A stretch of DNA of 64,000 nt, taken from positions 8,525,053 through 8,589,052 of the forward strand of contig NC_059079.1 of the NCBI RefSeq assembly GCF_020497125.1. Direction: 5' to 3'. Position 1 is the stretch's first letter, and each line of letters begins with the position of its first letter. The position numbers were made by a program, and so were the translations under genes. Under the pieces are notes generated by a model. That model worked only from the letters and a program-made list of their open reading frames with translations. It was not told where the DNA came from and made no database searches. This stretch comes from Mauremys mutica (Eukaryota; Chordata; Testudines; Geoemydidae). This document shows, in pieces, positions 57,533 to 64,000 of this stretch.

Positions 57533-57778
57533 ATGGTGGCATTTTCAGAAATGCTCCCAGTTCCATGCGCAGGGCCAGGTAGGCAGGCAGAGCTTCAGAG
57601 TCTCAATGCATGGATGAGACGATGGTGTAGAGAGGAGGGGTTCACGTTCATTAGGAACTGGGGAAACTTCTGGGATGGGAGGAGCCTATACAGGAGAGAT
57701 GGGCTCCACCTAAACCAAAGTGGAACCAGACTGCTGGCGCTAAACATTAAAAAGGTTGTAGAGCAGTTTTTAAACTAG
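57533..57778 (+). pseudogene. CR1 ORF1 C-terminal esterase fragment
   Basis: About 81 codons ending at a natural stop: RQAELQSLNAWMRRWC, FIRNWGNFWDG, RRDGLHLNQSG. DGLHLN carries the Asp and His expected near the end of SGNH/GDSL-type esterases, a domain known in CR1 ORF1 proteins. The N-terminal portion, with the nucleophile Ser block, is missing because the copy is 5'-truncated, so it is not a working enzyme. The homologous block in the CR1 at 28127-31437 reads DGIQL. Confidence 0.85.
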
Positions 57779-57813
57779 GAGATGGGGGAAAGCCGACTGC
57801 TGCAGAGGAGCGT

Positions 57814-58797
57814 GTGGATCGGACACAGACTTCTCTTAGGGGAGCGTCTGATGATAGAGAATCTCCAGGTTATAGTCAGGAGCAGAGGACTGAAAAGTAT
57901 AATGTAAGGGCTGGATCAGATGATAAACAGTCACATAAAAAAGAATCTGGCACATCAGAAAAAGGCAGGCTAATAAACAGGGACAAGTTTTTAAAGTGCT
58001 TGTACACAAATGCCAGAAGTCTAAATAATAAGATGGGTGAACTAGAGTGCCTTGTGATAAAGGAGGATATAGATATAATAGGCATCACAGAAACCTGGTG
58101 GACTGAGAGCAACCAATGGGACACGATCATTCTGGGGTACAAAATATATCGGAAGGACAGAACAGGTCGTGCAGGGGGAGGAGTGGCACTATATGTGAAA
58201 GAAAGTGTAGATTCAAATGAAGTAAAAATCTTAAGCAAATCCACATGTTCCATAGAGTCTCTATGGATAGAAATTTCATGCTCTAGTAAAAATATAACAT
58301 TAGGGATCTATTATCGACCACCTGACCAGGACAGTAATAGTGATGATGAAATGCTAAGGGAAATTAGAGAGGCTATCAAAATTAAGAACCCAATAATAGT
58401 GGGGGATTTCAATTATCCCCATATTGACTGGGAACATTTCACTTCAGGACGAAATGCAGAGATAAAATTTCTCGATACTTTAAATGACTGCTTCATGGAG
58501 CAGCTGGTACGGGAACCCACAAGGGGAGAGGCAACTCTAGATTTAATCCTGAGTGGAGCGCAGGAGCTGGTCCAAGAGGTAACTATAGCAGGACTGCTTG
58601 GAAATAGTGACCATAATACTATAGCATTCAACATCCCTGTGGTGGGAAGAACACAACTGCCCAACACTGTGGCATTTAATTTCAAAAGGGGGAACTATAC
58701 AAAAATGAGGGGGTTAGTTAGACAAAAGTTAAAAGGTACAGTGACTAAAGTGAAATGCAAGGGCAAGTTGCATGGGCCCTTTTTAAAGACACCATAA
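57814..58797 (+). pseudogene. CR1 ORF2 part 1: APE-type endonuclease
   Basis: An open frame of 327 codons beginning close after ORF1. The endonuclease starts at about residue 55: KCLYTNARSLNNKMGEL (Asn), GITETWW (Glu), GGGVALYVKE, ITLGIYYRPPDQD, IIVGDFNYPHIDW (Asp, Asn), EPTRGEATLDLIL and SDHNTIAF (Asp, His). The full set of motifs needed for nicking DNA is present. The frame ends prematurely near 58787 in a T run, a likely one-base loss, and the coding resumes in another frame. Confidence 0.92.
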
Positions 58798-60782
58798 TAG
58801 AGGCCCAACTTCAATGTATACCCCAAATTAAGAAAAACAGTAAAAGAACTAAAAAAGAGCCACCGTGGCTTAACAACCATTTAAAGAAGCAGTGAGAGAT
58901 AAAAAGACTTCCTTTAAAAAGTGGAAGTCAAATCCTAGTGAGGCAAATAGAAAGGAGCACAAACACTGCCAACTTAAATGCAAGAGTGTAATAAGAAAAG
59001 CCAAAGAGGAGTTTGAAGAACGGCTAGCCAAAAACTCCAAAGGTAATAACAAAATGTTTTTTAAGTACATCAGAAGCAGGAAGCCTGCTAAACAACCAGT
59101 GGGGCCCCTTGATGATCAAAATACAAAAGGAGCGCTTAAAGACGATAAAGTCATTGCGGAGAAACTAAATGGATTCTTTGCTTCAGTCTTCACGGCTGAG
59201 GATGTTAGGGAGATTCCCAAACCTGAGCTGGCTTTTATAGGTGACAAATCTGAGGAACTGTCACAGATTGAAGTGTCACTAGAGGAGATTTTGGAATTAA
59301 TTGATAAACTCAACATTAACAAGTCACCGGCACCAGATGGCATTCACCCAAGAGTTCTGAAAGAACTCAAATATGAAGTTGCGGAACTATTAACTAAGGT
59401 TTGTAACCTGTCCTTTAAATCGGCTTCGGTACCCAATGACTGGAAGTTAGCTAATGTAACGCCAATATTTAAAAAGGGCTCTAGGGGTGATCCCGGCAAT
59501 TACAGACCGGTAAGTCTAACGTCGGTACCGGGCAAATTAGTTGAAACAATAGTAAAGAATAAAATTGTCAGACACATAGATAAACATAAACTCTTGAGCA
59601 ATAGTCAACATGGTTTCTGTAAAGGGAAATCATGTCTTACTAATCTATTAGAATTCTTTGAAGGGGTCAACAAACGTGGACAAGGGAGATCCGGTGGACA
59701 TAGTGTACTTGGATTTCCAGAAAGCCTTTGACAAGGTCCCTTACCAAAGGCTCTTACGTAAATTAAGCTGTCATGGGATAAAAGGGAAGGTCCTTTCATG
59801 GATTGAGAACTGGTTAAAGGACAGGGAACAAAGGGTAGGAATTAATGGTAAATTCTCAGAATGGAGAGGGGTAACTAGTGGTGTTCCCCAAGGGTCAGTC
59901 CTCGGACCAATCCTATTCAATTTATTCATAAATGATCTGGAGAAAGGGGTAAACAGTGAGGTGGCCAAGTTTGCAGATGATACTAAACTTCTCAAGATAG
60001 TTAAGACCAAAGCAGATTGTGAAGAACTTCAAAAAGATCTCACAAAACTAAGTGATTGGGCAACAAAATGGCAAATGAAATTTAATGTGGATAAATGTAA
60101 AGTAATACACACTGGAAAAAATAACCCCAACTATACATACAACATGATGGGGGCTAACTTAGCTACAACGAGTCAGGAAAAAGATCTTGGCGTCATCGTG
60201 GATAGTTCTCTGAAGATGTCCACGCAGTGTGCAGAGGCGGTCAAAAAAGCAAATAGGATGTTAGGAATCATTAAAAAGGGGATAGAGAATAAGACTGAGA
60301 ATCTATTATTGCCCTTATATAAATCCATGGTACACCCACATCTCGAATACTGTGTACAGATGTGGTCTCCTCACCTCAAAAAAGATATTCTAGCACTAGA
60401 AAAGGTTCAGAAAAGGGCAACTAAAGTGATTAGGGGTTTAGAGAGGGTCCCATACGAGGAAAGATTAAAGAGGCTAGGACTCTTCAGTTTGGAAAAGAGA
60501 AGACTAAGGGGGGACATGATAGAGGTATATAAAATCATGAGTGATGTTGAGAAAGTGGATAAGGAAAAGTTATTTACTTATTCCCATAATACAAGAACTA
60601 GGGGTCACCAAATGAAATTAATAGGCAGCAGGTTTAAAACAAATAAAAGGAAGTTCTTCACGCAGCGCACAGTCAACTTGTGGAACTCCTTACCTGAGGA
60701 GGTTGTGAAGGCTAGGACTATAACAATGTTTAAAAGGGGACTGGATAAATTCATGGTGGCTAAGTCCATAAATGGCTATTAG
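58798..60782 (+). pseudogene. CR1 ORF2 part 2: reverse transcriptase, frameshifted
   Basis: Two overlapping frames. 58892-59731 holds the linker (KKWKSNPSEANRKEHKH, FFKYIRSRKPAKQPVGPL, LNGFFASVFT) and RT blocks up to SQHGFCKGKSCLTNLLEFFE. 59658-60782 holds DPVDIVYLDFQKAFDKVPYQ, GVPQGSVLGPILFNLFINDL, KFADDTKLL (catalytic ADD), the connection region and the C-terminus to KSINGY and the natural stop. Frameshifts are inferred near 58787, 58890 and 59672. All RT motifs survive, so the decay is recent compared with the other copies. It would have copied its own RNA at endonuclease nicks, and possibly the SINE with a CR1-like tail. Confidence 0.92.
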
Positions 60783-60989
60783 CCAGAATGGGTAAGAATG
60801 GTGTCCCTAGCCTCTGTTCGTCAGAGGATGGAGATGGATGGCAGGAGAGAGATCACTTGATCATTGCCTATTAGATTCACTCCCTCTGGGGCACCTGGCA
60901 TTGGCCACTGTCGGTAGACAGATACTGGGCTAGATGGACCTTTGGTCTGACCCGGTACAGCCTCTCTTATGTTCTTATGTTCTTATGTT
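60783..60989 (+). repeat. CR1 3' UTR and octamer tail
   Basis: Follows the ORF2 stop. Contains GCACCTGGCATTGGCCACTG, ACTGGGCTAGATGGACCTTT and three copies of the TTCTTATG unit. Equivalent 3' UTRs lie at 44240-44446 and 10555-10774. Confidence 0.9.
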
Positions 60990-63900
60990 CATTTAATATG
61001 GGGAAGGGAAACAATGTTTGGCTGTAAACCAAAAGGGAGGGGGCATGTGGCCGTGGGAAAATAATTCCCACAACAGAGTGTCTCACTCAGGGCACCAAGC
61101 TGCATTATCAGTACCCTGGTGTTCAGTCTGGCAAACTCAAAAATTACAAATGAGGGGATAATACACAGCCCATCCTAGACATAGCAGAAGAAGAAATGTC
61201 ATGTTTGTGGTGTGGCCTCCCTTTCTGTCTCCTTAGAATGTGGTGTGTTTTTTTTCTTTGAGGTACAGGGAAATACAGGAAGAATATAATTTAAATAGTG
61301 AGTATGGGTGGAGCTCCCAGCTGGATGGTGTATCTTCCCAGCCTGGCCTCTCCAGAACTTATGATTGGTTTAGTGTTGTTTATAGTGTTAAGTGGTTGAC
61401 AGTCGCTGATTTTTCATTGAGATTTACTTTCCAGCGGTGGATGGGGAGACACCACATACCGTAGAGTGGGCCTGTGATGCCCAGACCATACGCTAAAGAC
61501 AGCAAGTCATGCTTGGTAATAGGTCAAGTTGTTATGCATATGGGATGGGTTTTTGTGTTTTTGCTTTAACTTGTCTCTCCCCTTCTCCGATATCCCCTTT
61601 CATTCCACTCTTCCCACTTCTCTCTAGACCAGCATCATTCAGCAAAATCATACCCTACCCAACTAGGATTTGCATCAAGCTTCTGCAGGTGGCTGCAGCT
61701 AAAGCTGATGCCTCCCCCTAAGACTGCTGCACCTACCCTATTCCCTCCAAGTCTGGCAAGTGGAAAGCATCTGGCAAGGTCATTCAAAATCTGTGGAATA
61801 AGTGTTTGAGGCATTTAATCCATAGACTCTCCCCACCCGCACTCCATGGGATTCTGTGTGGGGAGTAGAATGGGATGTATAGTGCGAATAACACAAACAT
61901 TCCATCACCCTTGTTTGTAACAAAAATAATTCATAACGCATTCAAATGGGCCTGAATCCCAATTTTTTTTTCTGGACTCCAAAGGGACTCAATGCTCCAA
62001 TTAAAAGAAAAAAACAAATATACTCATTATTAAAGAGAGCAAAAAGGCAGATGCAATGCTTTTGCAGGAGATACGCTTGATCACAAATAAGGGCTACTAA
62101 ATTAGAGTGTGACTGGTAAGGAAAAGCAGCACATTGATCCTACAAATCCAGAGGGGTAGCCATACTCTTCCACAAAACACTGACAGTGACAGTCTGAGTC
62201 AATTGCAGATGATCAGGGCAGATTTTTAATCCATAAAGTCACATATTACAGGGATGACTGACCAGAGGCATCAGCTAGTAGGCAGGCCAGGACATAGCTG
62301 GCTCTCCTTTCTTGGCACCCGCTATTGACAGCTGTTCCAGCCCTGCAGTGGTCTGCCCCTTTTGTGATTCAGATCTCCCACCAGGCCACAAACTGCATCC
62401 ACTCTTTTTGAGGCTATACAAAGAGTCCCATTGTCAAAGCAAGGGGTTCCAGGCATCACTGGGCCAAGGTCCCAGATTAAATGACCTCAAGGTTATAGGG
62501 TCTTCCCAGTCCAGATTTCCCTGTATCCAGGGGACGCTTTCTGCCTTAAGCACCACCCAGAGGTTGATAGGGGAACCTGGCCCACCCTTTTCCAATGGGT
62601 GGGTTCCAATCCAGAGCCTTGTGTTGGGCAGCAAGTTCTGCACCCCTACAACATGCTGACCTGCTGCTTCCTACCAGTCTCCTTATACAAAAGGGCAAAA
62701 GCAAAGACAACTAAACAAAATACATCAAAGGCCAAATTCCAGACCTGGCAAGTGTCCAGCATTTCCTTCCCTTCGCAGGTCGGGTAGATTCCCAATAATG
62801 AGGAGGGCCCAGGCAGCTGGACACCTACAGTGCTCCCTCCGAGGAGCTGCGTGTAGTTCTGCTCATCTCCACTGGCAGACTGCTACTGAGTTGTTCTGCT
62901 CCCCTTTTAAGCTCCTCCTTCAGCCCGTGCATGCTTTGCAGCTGTGGCAGAGTGGTGCTCAGGGCCGAAGTAGGTCTTTAACCCCTTTCCAGTATGTGGG
63001 GTTTTATACCACACCACGACATCATAAATGGATCTGAAATAATCACTGCCAATATGTATGGACCTAACTCTGATGAACCTGAAACCCTTTTAGCACACCT
63101 GTTTGAGGAGCCTCAGACTCCTTTCAGAGGTATCCTGATCAGACAGACCTCAATGTACTGTATGCTGGCTTTGAAGGGCTGCAAGTCCCATGAAGCAGTG
63201 GTGGGTGCCCTCTGGGACTGGACTGAGCTTCTTGGATTAGAGACTGTGGCAGGCGGTCAGCAGCAACCGTTTTGCAGGCAGGGAGCTGGAACAGATTGCT
63301 GCTGCTTCCCTTTGCGTCTGGGCTGAGAAGCAGCTGCGACAGAGCTCTGTTGAGGTGCTGTGGTTGAAGACACCACCACAGTTAAGACAACATTACAGCT
63401 GACAACTTGTTAGTGCTGAGCCCTAGCTCATGGACTCCTTCTCCACAGCTAGGCACTGAGAGCAGAAGCTGGAGACTGGTAGTTGTCCAGCAGATCTGCA
63501 TTTGGCTTACAAACAATTGAGAAAAGAGTGAGTTGGCTCTGGGCTATTGCTCTGTAATATAACCACCATTCCTGCCAGCTAGTACTGTGCAGCCTAAGCT
63601 GGTCACAATACAAAATTGCCTGACTCCTTGTTTCACCTGGACTGCCTTTGCCAGACTTCCAAAGTGCTGGCCTGAACTCCTGCTCACCCAGAACACCAAA
63701 GCAAGAGAGGGCCCAGGAGTATAAGGGTAAGGGAGAGTGTGCACTCAGGGATGGGGTGGATCCTTGTATAATGCAAAGAGTGCTGATTAGGTCTACCATG
63801 CAATTTGCTGTTGAAAGCCACAGCCATTAGCTGAGCAATTGCAGCACCACCTATTGATCTGTTATAGATATAACCATCTATATGAATCTCTTGTATTTTC

Positions 63901-64000
63901 TATTGTATGTTGTTAGGATAATTTTTAAATACAATTGTGGAGGTTTTATTTTGGGTGTTTATTGCCTGCTTAAGATCTATTATTTATCTTTTGGTTCCTG
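60990..64000. other. Unassigned sequence, no gene recognised
   Basis: No coding similarity, RNA gene or mobile element identified. Frames up to about 116 codons overlap on both strands without supporting features. Confidence 0.4.

Larger units (their letters stand above)
57505..60989 (+). mobile_element. CR1 LINE, most complete copy
   Basis: About 3.5 kb: the end of ORF1 (esterase), all of ORF2 (endonuclease and reverse transcriptase), a 3' UTR with GGACCTTTGGTCTGACCCGG, and a terminal (TTCTTATG)n. Truncated at the 5' end inside ORF1. ORF2 is spread over three frames. Confidence 0.96.

Overview
This window is non-coding vertebrate DNA, almost certainly from a sauropsid and most likely a cryptodiran turtle. 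The evidence is the repeat content: CR1 LINEs with TTCTTATG-type or ATTCTATG-type 3' tails, a tRNA-derived SINE with a CR1-like tail of the tortoise type, abundant hAT and PIF/Harbinger miniature elements, Penelope-like fragments and one MIR-type SINE. I find no host protein-coding exon that I can support. Every reading frame with recognisable protein similarity belongs to a transposable element.

Layout. 1-13 kb: mostly unassigned single-copy-looking sequence with two non-autonomous hAT elements (1094-1919, 3081-3608), a Harbinger-like fragment and short CR1 tails. 13.3-13.8 kb: Penelope-like sequence arranged as a 180-bp-arm palindrome with hammerhead-ribozyme-like motifs. 15-22 kb: a large MITE, a MIR, an hAT MITE and the tortoise-type SINE in AT-rich sequence. 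24.4-27.9 kb: an hAT element with both ends and target duplication but a dead transposase (TTF zinc finger, RNase H-like core, C-terminal dimerisation domain). 28.1-31.4 kb: a minus-strand CR1 carrying an inserted 238-bp Harbinger MITE. 31.9-34.2 kb: a second Penelope-like palindrome and another hAT MITE. 38.2-43.0 kb: a 4.8-kb PIF/Harbinger element with a spliceable Myb/SANT-like gene on plus, a HARBI1-like DDE transposase on minus, and a possible third antisense ORF in the Myb-like gene's intron. 43.7-46.8 kb: two plus-strand CR1 copies, one split by an hAT MITE. 48.8-51.0 kb: an endogenous retrovirus with paired LTRs, a tRNA-Trp primer site, a repeat-rich leader and a strongly GA-depleted segment upstream of its polypurine tract; it appears inserted in an older LTR-like repeat. 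53-57 kb: older CR1 and hAT remnants. 57.5-61.0 kb: the most complete CR1 (ORF1 esterase tail, endonuclease, reverse transcriptase), broken by frameshifts.

How the parts relate. Each autonomous-type element carries the proteins that would have moved it and, in principle, the short elements here with matching ends: HARBI1 plus Myb-like protein for TAA-flanked MITEs, hAT transposases for 8-bp-duplication MITEs, and CR1 reverse transcriptase for the SINE with a CR1-like tail. Nested insertions give relative ages. All calls were made by eye; no database search or alignment was run.
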